Notes under the pieces: model-generated
Databases searched by the model: none
What the model saw: the letters and a program-made list of their open reading frames with translations, nothing else
What the model was told of the DNA's origin: nothing
Made by a program: the position numbers and the translations under genes
NCBI GenBank assembly: GCA_035498035.1
Contig: DATKAN010000045.1
Location: 1 to 40,698 of the forward strand
Length of the DNA stretch: 40,698 nucleotides
Direction of reading: 5' to 3'
Source of the DNA: Nitrospiria bacterium
GTDB lineage: Bacteria; Nitrospirota; Nitrospiria; JACQBZ01
In this document: positions 9,131-17,736 of the stretch, one piece after another
Numbering within the stretch: position 1 is the first letter of the stretch
Layout of the letters: each line of letters starts with the position of its first letter

Positions 9131-9550
9131 ATGGGTCATCGAAGGAAATCAAGAGAGCTGGCGCTCCAGATGCTTTTTCTGCTGGATGTGAACAAAGACG
9201 GGCCGAATTGGCGAAATCAATTCTGGGAACTTCATCCGGCGCCGATGGAGATCCGAATCTTCGCGGACTCTCTGGTGGACGGCGTTCTCAAGCACCAGAC
9301 GGATATCGATCGATTAATACAAAAGCACGCTCAGCATTGGACCCTAAACCGAATGTCCATTATCGATCGGAATATTCTCCGATGCGCCATCTTTGAACTT
9401 TTAATGCTCTCGGATGTTCCGGCCAAGGTGACGATCAACGAAGCCATCGAGATAGCCAAACGATACTCGGACGAGGAATCGGGTGCTTTCGTGAATGGTA
9501 TATTGGATCACATCATCAAGGAGGAATCCCTCGCGAAAAAAGGGGCCTGA
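9131..9550 (+). CDS. nusB: Transcription antitermination factor NusB
   Basis: The 139-aa protein begins with the characteristic R-R-K-S-R-E-L-A-L-Q-M-L-F segment and ends with the family's Y-S-D-E-E-S-G-A-F-V-N-G-I-L-D motif. NusB with NusE (S10) binds boxA RNA and supports antitermination and rRNA synthesis. The ribH-nusB order is widely conserved. The start has only a weak ribosome site, but the N-terminus matches the family. Confidence 0.94.
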   Translation: MGHRRKSRELALQMLFLLDVNKDGPNWRNQFWELHPAPMEIRIFADSLVDGVLKHQTDIDRLIQKHAQHWTLNRMSIIDRNILRCAIFELLMLSDVPAKVTINEAIEIAKRYSDEESGAFVNGILDHIIKEESLAKKGA

Positions 9551-9571
9551 AGTCGCCCGCGAATAACAACC

Positions 9572-10081
9572 ATGTCGTCGATCAAGGTTCTTGCCCAGAA
9601 GGTTACGAAGATCCACGCCGAGGTGCTCGTAGCCGGGTTCTTCCGAGACGACCGTCCCTTAACCGGTCTGGCCGCCGAACTGGACTGGATTTATAATGGG
9701 ATCCTCTCCCGGCTGATTCTCCGCAATCGGATTTGCGGAGATTTAAAGGAAACGACATTATTGGCCACGCAACGAAAACTTCAAGCGCACAAGATCCTCA
9801 TCATCGGATTGGGAAAGAGAGAAGAATTGACGCCGATCATTCTTCAAGATATCTATTCCCATGTCGGGCGTACCCTCTCTCAACTTCATATAAAAGACTG
9901 CGCCGTCGAGCTGTTCGGCCAGACCGGCCGAGCCCCGGAAGACGCCAAGACCGTTGAGGTGATTCTCAATAGTTTACGCCCCGGTCCGGGGGGTCCCATG
10001 GATTTATCCCTCCTCGTTCCGGAGGAGGAGAAAGCTCAACGCATTCGTCAACGCGTGTTGGACCTGACGGGGAACGCATGA
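9572..10081 (+). CDS. Stand-alone M17 leucyl-aminopeptidase N-terminal domain protein
   Basis: The 169-aa protein resembles the non-catalytic N-terminal domain of M17 leucyl aminopeptidases: F-x-D-D-R-P-L-T-G-L-A-A-E-L-D near residue 25, then a Leu-rich strand, then K-I-L-I-I-G-L-G-K-R-E-E-L near 73. The macro-like fold ends at about residue 140, and the usual metal-binding peptidase domain is missing. The following sequence is purB, not a broken peptidase. Its TGA overlaps the purB ATG (ATGA at 10078-10081), so it is translationally coupled to purB. In full enzymes this domain mediates hexamer contacts or DNA binding; a role here is unknown. Confidence 0.75.
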   Translation: MSSIKVLAQKVTKIHAEVLVAGFFRDDRPLTGLAAELDWIYNGILSRLILRNRICGDLKETTLLATQRKLQAHKILIIGLGKREELTPIILQDIYSHVGRTLSQLHIKDCAVELFGQTGRAPEDAKTVEVILNSLRPGPGGPMDLSLLVPEEEKAQRIRQRVLDLTGNA

Positions 10082-11370
10082 TCGATCGATATACATTGCC
10101 CAAGATGAAAGCGATATGGGAACCCCGGCACAAGCTGGAAACGTGGCTCCGGATCGAACTGTTGGCCTGCGAGGGCTTGGCCCAGCGCGGGGATATTCCA
10201 AAGGAAATCGTCTCGGTCCTTCGCCAGAAGGCCCAAGTCGACCCGAAACGGATGGAGGAAATTGAGCGGGTTGTCAAACACGACGTGATCGCCTTTCTTA
10301 CCATGCTGGCCGAGCAAGTGGGTCCGGAAGCGCGCTATATTCATCTCGGTCTGACGTCATCGGATATCCTGGACACTTCACTGGCCATATTGATGCAGGA
10401 AGCCGCAGACCTGATTATTCAGGACCTGGAACATTTGCGGGATGTCCTCAGACGTCGGGCGATGGAATTTAAAGAGACCGTGATGGTGGGTCGGTCCCAT
10501 GGCGTGCACGGGGAACCGATCACTTTTGGGTTGAAACTCGCGCTATGGTATACCGAGGTCCTGCGGCACCTGGAACGCATGCGACAGGCAAAGGAAATGA
10601 CCCGATATGGAAAATTATCCGGCGCGATGGGGACCTACGCTCACCTGGACCCGTCGGTTGAAGAGTTTGTTTGCCGGCAATGCGGGTTAATACCGGCTCC
10701 CATATCTAATCAAATCATTCAACGGGATCGGCACGCCCATTATCTGACCACCCTGGCCCTCGTGGCCAGCAGTGTGGATAAATTTGCAACCGAGATTCGA
10801 CATCTCCAACGGACGGAGGTTTTGGAGGTTGAAGAATTTTTCGCGGAAGGGCAAAAGGGTTCTTCGGCCATGCCTCACAAACGAAACCCGATCGGGGCCG
10901 AAAATCTGTCCGGTTTGGCGCGGATCGTCCGGTCTAACGCCCAGGCCGCGATGGAAAATGTGGCGTTATGGCACGAACGGGATATCAGTCATTCTTCGGT
11001 CGAACGTGTCATTATTCCGGACAGCACCATCCTGGTCGATTATTTATTAACTCGTTTAACGGACCTTATTGATACACTGTTGGTGTATCCTGAAAATATG
11101 AAGGCCAACCTGGATCGCAGCGGTGGCCTGGTCTATTCTCAGCGAATTCTCTTGGAACTGGCGAAGCGCGGCGCTCAGCGGGAAGAGGCCTATGAAGCGG
11201 TCCAGCGGCTGGCCATGGCTGCCTGGAAAGGAAAAGGGCGCTTTATGGATATGATTAAGACGGACCCGTTTATCCGAAAGTATTTGAAAGCCCAGGAGAT
11301 CGATGATTGTTTTGAACCGGACTACTACCTGCGTCATATCGATCTCATCTATAAAAGGGTGTTTTCTTGA
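10078..11370 (+). CDS. purB: Adenylosuccinate lyase PurB
   Basis: The 430-aa protein belongs to the fumarase/aspartase superfamily. The signature loop G-S-S-A-M-P-H-K-R-N-P is at residues 261-271 and holds the catalytic Ser. T-S-S-D-I-L-D-T near residue 97 and G-R-S-H-G-V-H-G-E-P near 140 (catalytic His) are the other conserved regions. It cleaves SAICAR and adenylosuccinate, serving two steps of AMP synthesis. The start overlaps the stop of the preceding M17-N gene. purS follows 55 bp later. Confidence 0.97.
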   Translation: MIDRYTLPKMKAIWEPRHKLETWLRIELLACEGLAQRGDIPKEIVSVLRQKAQVDPKRMEEIERVVKHDVIAFLTMLAEQVGPEARYIHLGLTSSDILDTSLAILMQEAADLIIQDLEHLRDVLRRRAMEFKETVMVGRSHGVHGEPITFGLKLALWYTEVLRHLERMRQAKEMTRYGKLSGAMGTYAHLDPSVEEFVCRQCGLIPAPISNQIIQRDRHAHYLTTLALVASSVDKFATEIRHLQRTEVLEVEEFFAEGQKGSSAMPHKRNPIGAENLSGLARIVRSNAQAAMENVALWHERDISHSSVERVIIPDSTILVDYLLTRLTDLIDTLLVYPENMKANLDRSGGLVYSQRILLELAKRGAQREEAYEAVQRLAMAAWKGKGRFMDMIKTDPFIRKYLKAQEIDDCFEPDYYLRHIDLIYKRVFS

Positions 11371-11425
11371 AGGTGGGGAGAAAAGGGGGCAGAGGGAGCG
11401 GCGGGGAGATACGCCGCATTGTTTC

Positions 11426-11668
11426 ATGAAGGCCAGAGTTTACGTCACGCTCAAGAACGGCATCTTGGATCCTCAAGGCAAAGCGGTTCAACAGTCGCTT
11501 CATCACCTGGGATATACGGCGATTAAAGATGTCCGTCTGGGAAAGTATATTGAAATGGAGCTGTCGCCCATGCCCCTTGAGGACGCCAAACGGCAGGTGG
11601 CCGAAATGTGTCAGAAGTTGCTGACCAATACCGTCATCGAAGACTTCCGATTTGACATTGAGGAATAA
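11426..11668 (+). CDS. purS: Phosphoribosylformylglycinamidine synthase subunit PurS
   Basis: I start this at ATG 11426, giving 80 aa, the standard PurS length. An upstream in-frame ATG at 11303 lies inside purB. The N-terminus M-K-A-R-V-Y-V-T-L-K-N-G-I-L-D-P-Q-G-K-A-V and the C-terminal N-T-V-I-E-D-F-R-F-D-I-E match PurS. It bridges PurL and PurQ in the Bacillus-type FGAM synthase. Here purQ and purL do not follow; they resume 19.4 kb downstream at 31102, beyond the chemosensory locus. The stop is six bases before the next gene, so no terminator separates purS from that locus. Confidence 0.95.
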   Translation: MKARVYVTLKNGILDPQGKAVQQSLHHLGYTAIKDVRLGKYIEMELSPMPLEDAKRQVAEMCQKLLTNTVIEDFRFDIEE

Positions 11669-11674
11669 ATCGGC

Positions 11675-12928
11675 ATGAGCCTAGAAGGACGTTTAGAAGA
11701 TCTGGGATTGAGCGACATCTTTCAGATCATCAGCCTAAGTAAGCGATCCGGTGTGCTGACACTGATCCGCAAGGAGGGGACGGGAAGACTGGTTTTTAAT
11801 CAGGGCCAGGTCATCTACGCCACATCAGATACCCGAAGCCGTCTGGGTTACACGCTCGTAAAAAAGGGCATCGTCACAAACGACGACCTTGAATATGCGT
11901 TGCGGGTTCAGAAGGGTCGGGGGTCCATGAAACCCATCGGAACCCTTCTGGTGGAAATGGGGGCCCTCAATCAAGAGGCGCTTGAACGGGAAATCCGTGA
12001 GCACATCATTCTCATCGTGAAGGATCTGTTGGGGTGGAATACCGGATCATTCCATTTTGAGCTTGGACCCGCGACGGAGGAAGAGGTCATTCTCCGCCAG
12101 GGTTTAAACACCGAGTTTCTGCTTCTGGAAGGCGCCCGACTACAGGACGAGGAACAGAAAACAACCGCGGAACCCGTTCTCCCCAAACCGGTTCCGGCCG
12201 CTCCCTCACCAAAGGTGCCCGAGGAACTCGAAATGACCCAGGCGGCTCCGCCGTTTCGATCTTCCGAGACGGTCCCGTCCCGCCATCCGGTCGATTCGAC
12301 GCCCCCCGCAAAGGCCCCTGCCTCGACCTCTCCCAAAGGAGGTCCTTCGGCCGGACCCGTTTCCCCGCCATCGGGCCTTTCGGGGGGGACAGCAGTACAC
12401 CGGAAAGATCTCACGCTTTTAACCTCGATGATTGCCGAACTTTCCGGCCCGTCCACCAGCAGCGAAATCACGCTCCTCGTGTTACGATTTGCGAGCGAGA
12501 TTATGAACCGGGCTGTCATTCTTCTGGTCCGGAAGGATGACATCGTAGGACTCGGGCAATTTGGACTCGTTCTTCCGGAAGGCTCGCCGCAAGAGCGGGT
12601 CCGCTCGATTTCCATCCCGCTATCGGATTCCTCCGTATTCAGGGAGGTGGTCGAGAAAAAGGCCATCTATAAAAGCCAGCTGCCGCAGTCCAAATGGCAT
12701 CAGTATTTTGTGGACCAGCTCGGAAAAGAATGGCCGGCGGAAATCTTCGTGGCCCCATTGATTTGCGAGGGGCGTGTCATCGCGCTCCTCTACGGGGATA
12801 ATATTCCCACCAAGGAAAAGATCGGGGATACCGAGGGTTTGGAAGCATTTATCAAGGTAACCGGTTTTGCGTTTGGCAAGGCCTTGCTCGAGAGGAAGCT
12901 GCATGACACACAATCGTCAAGGCCGTAA
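11675..12928 (+). CDS. PATAN (DUF4388) and GAF-like domain protein
   Basis: The 417-aa protein has three parts. Residues 1-130 look like a DUF4388/PATAN domain: L-E-D-L-G-L-S-D-I-F-Q-I-I at the start, then L-V-F-N-Q-G-Q-V-I-Y-A and G-x-L-L-V-E-M-G-A-L. Residues about 145-245 are a Pro/Ala/Ser-rich linker. Residues about 250-410 look like a GAF-type domain ending in A-L-L-Y-G-D-N and an F-G-K-A-L-L-E-R helix. PATAN proteins often partner receiver proteins in type IV pilus and phototaxis systems. It is directly followed by a stand-alone cheY, so it is a plausible CheY-binding output or input partner. Domain naming is by eye. Confidence 0.7.
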   Translation: MSLEGRLEDLGLSDIFQIISLSKRSGVLTLIRKEGTGRLVFNQGQVIYATSDTRSRLGYTLVKKGIVTNDDLEYALRVQKGRGSMKPIGTLLVEMGALNQEALEREIREHIILIVKDLLGWNTGSFHFELGPATEEEVILRQGLNTEFLLLEGARLQDEEQKTTAEPVLPKPVPAAPSPKVPEELEMTQAAPPFRSSETVPSRHPVDSTPPAKAPASTSPKGGPSAGPVSPPSGLSGGTAVHRKDLTLLTSMIAELSGPSTSSEITLLVLRFASEIMNRAVILLVRKDDIVGLGQFGLVLPEGSPQERVRSISIPLSDSSVFREVVEKKAIYKSQLPQSKWHQYFVDQLGKEWPAEIFVAPLICEGRVIALLYGDNIPTKEKIGDTEGLEAFIKVTGFAFGKALLERKLHDTQSSRP

Positions 12929-12968
12929 ATAAGAGACGGGGATTCCGTAACGGAAAGAGGGTTGCCCG

Positions 12969-13340
12969 ATGCCTAAAAAAGTCCTTGTGGTCGAAGACTC
13001 TGCGGCCATGCGGTCGTTGATCTCCTCCACCGTTGAAGAGTTGTCGGGATATGAAACCGTAGAGGCCGGCAACGGATTTGAAGCACTCAAAGCGCTTCCC
13101 GCCCACCAATTTGACCTGATCATCACGGATATTAATATGCCGGATATAAACGGACTTGAAATCATCAATTTTGTTAAGAATAATTCGGCCTATAAAGATA
13201 TCCCGATGATTATTGTCACGACGGAACAGGGGGATGAAGACCGGAAAAAAGGGATAGCCCTTGGTGCGGCGGAGTACATCACCAAGCCCTTTGATCCGGA
13301 AAAACTTAAGACGATCGTCAAGAAAGTTACCCACGGATAA
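12969..13340 (+). CDS. cheY: Stand-alone response regulator CheY (first copy)
   Basis: The 123-aa single receiver domain has the acidic pair E9-D10, phospho-acceptor D54 in I-I-T-D-I-N-M-P, switch Thr in I-I-V-T-T near 84-85, and K106 in Y-I-T-K-P-F. It has no output domain, so it must act by binding a partner. It lies 21 bp ahead of cheA and is the likely main phosphorylation target. Confidence 0.93.
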   Translation: MPKKVLVVEDSAAMRSLISSTVEELSGYETVEAGNGFEALKALPAHQFDLIITDINMPDINGLEIINFVKNNSAYKDIPMIIVTTEQGDEDRKKGIALGAAEYITKPFDPEKLKTIVKKVTHG

Positions 13341-13361
13341 CGCCTTCAAAGGAAGGGACAT

Positions 13362-15416
13362 ATGGCTAAGCCGGAAAACCCATTGAAAGAATTCGTCGCG
13401 GAGGCCGAAGAAATCATCGAGGGACTCAACCAGAATCTCCTCGCGATGGAAAACACCGAAGATAAGACAGCCGTGAGGCCGGATATCTTAAATGCGATAT
13501 TTCGGGCGGCTCACACCTTGAAGGGCATGTCCGGCATGGTTGGATTGAAAAAGGTCTCTGAAATCAGCCATCATCTGGAGGACATGCTGGACAGCCTACG
13601 AATGGGAAAACTCCTCTTGACCCCGGCGGTCATGGATACCCTTTTTAAAGGGATGGAGCTGCTCCGGGGATTAATCGAATCCGCAAACGCAGGAAAAGGC
13701 GAGGAAGCGGATATAATGCCCATGCTTCAACAAATTCGGCAAGTCGTGTCGGGAGGGCCGATATCTCCATCTCCGGCGGGAACGGTGGGGATCGACTCGA
13801 CCCTGCTGAAAGTGCTTACGGAATATGAAACCCATCGTCTGAACGAAAACATCCGCCTGAAACTAAACCTCTTTGAGTTCACCGTGCGGTTTCCGTTGGA
13901 AACCTTCGACAAAGACCTGGCCAAATTAAATACGAAAGTGCAATCCTTCGGCGAAATCATCACCACATTACCCAGCCCCGGCATGTCTCCTGAAGCGGGC
14001 ATCGTCTTTAAACTGATCATCGGCACGAAGATGGATCTAAATACTCTTCAATCTCAATGCTCTCAGGAACAACTTGAGATCCGCCAGGTCAATTTAAAGT
14101 CGGAAAGGGAACGCTCCAATGAAACCCTGGCACCCACGGTCCCGGAAGAGGATAAGGAGTCGATTCGGAGCATCACGCCCACCGTTCGTGTCGACATCGC
14201 CAAACTGGATACCTTGTTGAATGTCGTGGGTGAATTGGTTCTCAACAAAGCGGTGATCGGACAGATCAGCAAAGAGATGCTTCAGAACCACGGCTTTACC
14301 ACAACAGGGGTCGAACTCCAAAAAGCGTATCAGGCCCTGGATCGTCGTGTCGGAGACCTGCAAGAGGGTTTGGTCGAAATCCGGATGATCCCGATCGGCC
14401 AGGTATTTGACCGCTTGGTTCGGGTCGTCCGGAAACTCTCGCGCGAGCTGGGAAAGGAGATCGATCTCCAGATTACTGGAGAAGAAACGAAGCTGGATAA
14501 ATCCATGATCGAGGAAATTGCGGACCCCTTGATGCATCTGATTCGAAATTCCCTGGATCATGGGATCGAATTGAAGGAAGATCGCGTGAAGGCGGGAAAA
14601 CCCGAAATCGGGATAATCAATCTGAGGGCGATTCAAAAAGGAAATAACGTGGTCATTGAAGTTGAAGACGACGGGGTGGGAGTTGATCTCGCCAAGGTCT
14701 ATAAAAAAGGGCTTGAACGCGGCCTCCTGGATAAAAACAAGGAATATGACCAGCGTGAACTGATCAATGTCTTGTTCGCCCCCGGTTTCAGCACGGCGGA
14801 GGAGGTCACGGAGGTCTCCGGACGCGGGGTGGGACTGGATGTGGTGGCCAAAAATATCAGCAAGCTAAGCGGACTGGTGGATGTCGAAACCGAAATGGGG
14901 AAAGGAACCAAATTTTCAATCACTCTCCCGATCACGCTGGTGATTATCAAGGCCCTCGTCGTCCGGGTCGGGACCGAGATTTACGCCATTCCGCTCAATT
15001 CGGTGTCCGAGAGCCTGATGATTCAATCCGCCGACATCCGAACCGTCGAAAAACGCGAGGTCACCCAACTCCGTGATCAAACCCTGGCTCTCCTCAGAAT
15101 TCGGGATGCCTTTCATCTCCCTGCAACGGAATTCGGAGAAGATCGTCTCTACGTCATTGTGGTCGGACTGGCCGAAAAACGCATCGGCCTCGTTGTGGAC
15201 GCCATCGAGGGTCAACAGGAAATCGTCATTAAATCCCTGGGTGAATTTCTCCGCGAAACACCGGGAATCGCCGGGGCGACCGAACTGGGAAACCGGAAGA
15301 CGATCTTAGTCCTCGATGTCGCCGCCTTGATAGAAGAGGCCACAAAAACCCAATTCGGTGAAAAGAAGAACACCCCTGAAGCCAAGGAAAAGACTGGACA
15401 ACCCGCCGTAATTTAA
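13362..15416 (+). CDS. cheA: Chemotaxis histidine kinase CheA
   Basis: The 684-aa protein has the CheA layout. The P1 Hpt domain carries phospho-His H51 in A-A-H-T-L-K-G-M-S. A globular segment at about 150-240 takes the P2 position. P3 dimerisation helices lie near 275-345. The P4 ATPase has an N-box H-L-I-R-N-S-L-D-H-G starting at H392, D-D-G-V-G at 436-440 and G-R-G-V-G at 487-491. A P5 CheW-like domain runs from about 525 to 660. It autophosphorylates under receptor and CheW control and passes phosphate to CheY and CheB. The residue 150-240 segment does not look like an E. coli-type P2. The start codon at 13362 follows AAAGGAAGG. Confidence 0.96.
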   Translation: MAKPENPLKEFVAEAEEIIEGLNQNLLAMENTEDKTAVRPDILNAIFRAAHTLKGMSGMVGLKKVSEISHHLEDMLDSLRMGKLLLTPAVMDTLFKGMELLRGLIESANAGKGEEADIMPMLQQIRQVVSGGPISPSPAGTVGIDSTLLKVLTEYETHRLNENIRLKLNLFEFTVRFPLETFDKDLAKLNTKVQSFGEIITTLPSPGMSPEAGIVFKLIIGTKMDLNTLQSQCSQEQLEIRQVNLKSERERSNETLAPTVPEEDKESIRSITPTVRVDIAKLDTLLNVVGELVLNKAVIGQISKEMLQNHGFTTTGVELQKAYQALDRRVGDLQEGLVEIRMIPIGQVFDRLVRVVRKLSRELGKEIDLQITGEETKLDKSMIEEIADPLMHLIRNSLDHGIELKEDRVKAGKPEIGIINLRAIQKGNNVVIEVEDDGVGVDLAKVYKKGLERGLLDKNKEYDQRELINVLFAPGFSTAEEVTEVSGRGVGLDVVAKNISKLSGLVDVETEMGKGTKFSITLPITLVIIKALVVRVGTEIYAIPLNSVSESLMIQSADIRTVEKREVTQLRDQTLALLRIRDAFHLPATEFGEDRLYVIVVGLAEKRIGLVVDAIEGQQEIVIKSLGEFLRETPGIAGATELGNRKTILVLDVAALIEEATKTQFGEKKNTPEAKEKTGQPAVI

Positions 15417-15482
15417 CCCCACATCCTTGATCGCCAATCATTAACAGTCTGCCCAGCCGATTGAATTAATTCCTCCCGTTTC

Positions 15483-15510
15483 TTGACAAAATAAAAAAGA
15501 CTGCTAAATT
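15483..15510 (+). promoter_or_regulatory. Promoter upstream of the porin gene inside the chemosensory locus
   Basis: TTGACA (15483-15488), a 16-bp spacer and TAAATT (15505-15510) with an extended -10 TG (15502-15503) lie in a markedly AT-rich gap. The next ribosome site is GAAGGAG at 15571-15577. This gives the porin/PstS-like pair its own transcription start within the cluster. Confidence 0.65.
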
Positions 15511-15584
15511 GAAAAATAGTTGCCAATGATCATTTAAAATATTAATCACAAAAAATTAACAAAATTAAAAGAAGGAGTATCGAA

Positions 15585-16745
15585 TTGGGAAAAGAACAGG
15601 GTCGTCTCGGGATATTCCGAAAAAAAATTCTCATCTTCACCCTGCTTATCACCAATTCTCTTACGCTTCCCTCCATCGTCTTTGGACTCGAACTTCAAGG
15701 CTTCTCGGACGTCACCTATACATACGATTGGCACAAACAGCCTGCAAACGCCGCGGATCCCAACACCAACGGCACGGTTGCGTTGGGCGAGCTGGATCTT
15801 TTTATGCGGGCCAACCTCTCGGATCGCGTGGACTTCTTGACCGAGTTTAATTTTGATTCCGACCCGAACACGAATGAAGGCAGCGTGGATGTGGAGCGAC
15901 TCCAGATCGGCTATCTTTTTAACGATGCCTTTAAAGTTCAGGCCGGACGTTTTCATAACGTTCTCAGTTATTGGAACATGACATACCATCATGGGAAACA
16001 GCTTTACACGACCGTTGACAGGCCCGACTTTGTTAAATTTGAGGATGACGGCGGCATTGTTCCGACGCATATTGTCGGGTTGGCGGTGGGAGGTCACCTC
16101 GTTACCCGTATTGGGGAAATTGAATACGACCTCATGGGGGGCAACGGTCCCCGTGTACAAAATGTTGATCCCTTGACCACATCCGGCGGCTCCCTGTCCC
16201 CCAACAGCACGGGCGACGACAGCAAAAACAAGGCGGGGTCCTTTATGTTCCGGTATATGCCGGGAGGGATTCGTGGCCTCGGGGTAGGGGTCTCCGGAAA
16301 TATTCAGCAGCTTCGATTTTATCAAGCGGACGGGCTCACGCCGGTGACGATCGTTTCGCCCGATGGAACGACGACCGATGTTGTCTTCCAGCAAATTTAC
16401 GGCGCAAACCTTACCTATCTTGCGCATAACATCGAATTCCTGTCAGAGGGATATCAGTTCCGTGACTCCAATTACCATGGTAAAAGCTATTTGGACTATG
16501 TTTGGTATGCCCAGCTTGGGTTAAGGATAAACCGATTTATTCCGTATAGCCGGTTTGAGCGTACAACGGTTCTCGCCAATGATCCGTATTTTGTTGCCCT
16601 GGGCACCCAGAACATTAGCAAAACTATTGCCGGCATTCGTTTTAATCTGATTCCCAGCAGTTCGATCAAGGCCGAAATTCAATTTATCAACACACCCACA
16701 AACAACTATAATGAGGCCGCAGTCCAATGGGCCTTCGCATTTTAA
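15585..16745 (+). CDS. Porin-like outer-membrane beta-barrel protein (TTG start)
   Basis: The 386-aa protein starts at a TTG placed seven bases after GAAGGAG. No ATG nearby keeps the signal peptide intact. Residues 1-34 form a signal peptide (R-K-K, a hydrophobic core, then I-V-F-G before L-E-L-Q-G-F). The mature protein has many short amphipathic strands, G-R-F-H-N near residue 125 and the terminal A-F-A-F beta-signal. This looks like the small porins described as phosphate-selective or short-chain porins, but no specific pore residue can be assigned. The next gene codes for a PstS-like periplasmic protein and uses a TTG start as well, so the pair probably acts together in anion uptake or sensing. 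Confidence 0.75.
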   Translation: MGKEQGRLGIFRKKILIFTLLITNSLTLPSIVFGLELQGFSDVTYTYDWHKQPANAADPNTNGTVALGELDLFMRANLSDRVDFLTEFNFDSDPNTNEGSVDVERLQIGYLFNDAFKVQAGRFHNVLSYWNMTYHHGKQLYTTVDRPDFVKFEDDGGIVPTHIVGLAVGGHLVTRIGEIEYDLMGGNGPRVQNVDPLTTSGGSLSPNSTGDDSKNKAGSFMFRYMPGGIRGLGVGVSGNIQQLRFYQADGLTPVTIVSPDGTTTDVVFQQIYGANLTYLAHNIEFLSEGYQFRDSNYHGKSYLDYVWYAQLGLRINRFIPYSRFERTTVLANDPYFVALGTQNISKTIAGIRFNLIPSSSIKAEIQFINTPTNNYNEAAVQWAFAF

Positions 16746-16768
16746 ATTTAAACGAAGGGACTACCAAA

Positions 16769-17281
16769 TTGGATAACGGAACGATAAACAACCGGGTAAA
16801 TGTTAGAAAATCTGGTTCCAGCCTTATGGCCAAATGGGGGGGGGTGGCCCTACTGCTCGCCCTTTATGTCCTCGGCATGGTCGGGTCCGGTGCGGCGGCG
16901 GATCTCAAAGAGATCGCCGTGATTTCGGGCAAATCATTCCCTTCGGACGCCCTGACTCTCGAGGAGGTCAAGGAAATCTATCGGGGCGAAAGACAACTCA
17001 TTCGAGGCGTCCGAATCAAGCCCATTGATCAGCGTGATACCCAACCCATCCGGGGTAATTTTTTAAACAAGGTCATGAATTTCTCGGGAGATGAGTACGT
17101 GACGTACTGGAATAATCGATTATTCCGGGAAGGCGGCATTCCGCCCATGCCAAAAAATAATTCCGCCGACGTGATCTCGGCCGTCCAAGACACGGACGGT
17201 GCGATTGGTTACGTCTGGTTGGATGAAACCACGGCCGCAAAAGCCGATCTTAAAATCCTTATCACCATTCCTGTTCGTTAG
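16769..17281 (+). CDS. Small PstS-like periplasmic substrate-binding protein (TTG start)
   Basis: I prefer the TTG at 16769, eight bases after GAAGGGA (16754-16760), giving 170 aa. The ATG at 16727 overlaps the porin and lacks a ribosome site, and ATG 16826 also lacks one. A signal peptide ends around G-S-G-A-A-A. The mature part (about 130 aa) matches the truncated phosphate-binding-protein type: L-T-L-E-E-V-K-E-I-Y-R-G near the N-terminus, then I-x-P-I-D-Q-R-D, and D-G-A-I-G-Y-V near the C-terminus. It is about half the length of full PstS, and no permease or ATPase genes are nearby. It may bind an oxyanion and signal, or deliver it to a distant transporter. Confidence 0.7.
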   Translation: MDNGTINNRVNVRKSGSSLMAKWGGVALLLALYVLGMVGSGAAADLKEIAVISGKSFPSDALTLEEVKEIYRGERQLIRGVRIKPIDQRDTQPIRGNFLNKVMNFSGDEYVTYWNNRLFREGGIPPMPKNNSADVISAVQDTDGAIGYVWLDETTAAKADLKILITIPVR

Positions 17282-17394
17282 TCGTAGACCCCCATCGCAT
17301 ATCTTCTATCAGCATTACAATGTGTTAGGTGTTAATCGGCTCCAATCCCACAATTCTGTATGATGTGCTAAACTTTACAAGTGTGTGAGGAATT

Positions 17395-17667
17395 ATGACG
17401 ATGTCCAGACTTAATGCGGATGCCTTTGGTACCACCGATGTCTGCCGCCAGGTCGGTATATCCTCCAGACAGTTGGAATATTGGATCTTGATCGGCATCG
17501 TGGCTCCACGGTTGGAACAACACGGTTTAAAGTTTTTTAAACGATTCAATGCGCAGGACATCGAGATCCTGAAACAGGTCAAGCTGTTAACGGATGAAGG
17601 TTTCCTGGTCAGCCGCGCTTTGGAAAAAGTCAGGAAAGAATATCCGCATCTCTTTCAGGAAAGTTAG
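17395..17667 (+). CDS. MerR-like DNA-binding protein
   Basis: The 90-aa protein is a single winged-helix domain of the MerR type: T-T-D-V-C-R-Q-V-G-I-S-S-R-Q-L-E-Y-W as the helix-turn-helix, then a wing with F-K-R-F-N-A-Q-D-I-E-I-L and a third helix. It lacks the long dimerisation coil and any effector domain of classical MerR. Such solo domains act as local regulators and need not bind metal; the two visible features of metal sensors (C-terminal Cys residues) are absent. The ATG at 17395 follows TGAGGA; ATG 17401 is also possible. Its target is unknown, but the diguanylate cyclase is only 69 bp downstream. Confidence 0.75.
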   Translation: MTMSRLNADAFGTTDVCRQVGISSRQLEYWILIGIVAPRLEQHGLKFFKRFNAQDIEILKQVKLLTDEGFLVSRALEKVRKEYPHLFQES

Positions 17668-17736
17668 TGGGATCACATTTAGGGTCCAGTTTTCGTTGAC
17701 CCGATCATCTTTGTCCGGTTAAAGGATTTCATCCCG

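Noticed and set aside
15546-16427. Antisense frame of 293 codons over the porin gene
   Set aside because: The + strand product has a signal peptide, beta-signal and ribosome site; the antisense product has none of these.
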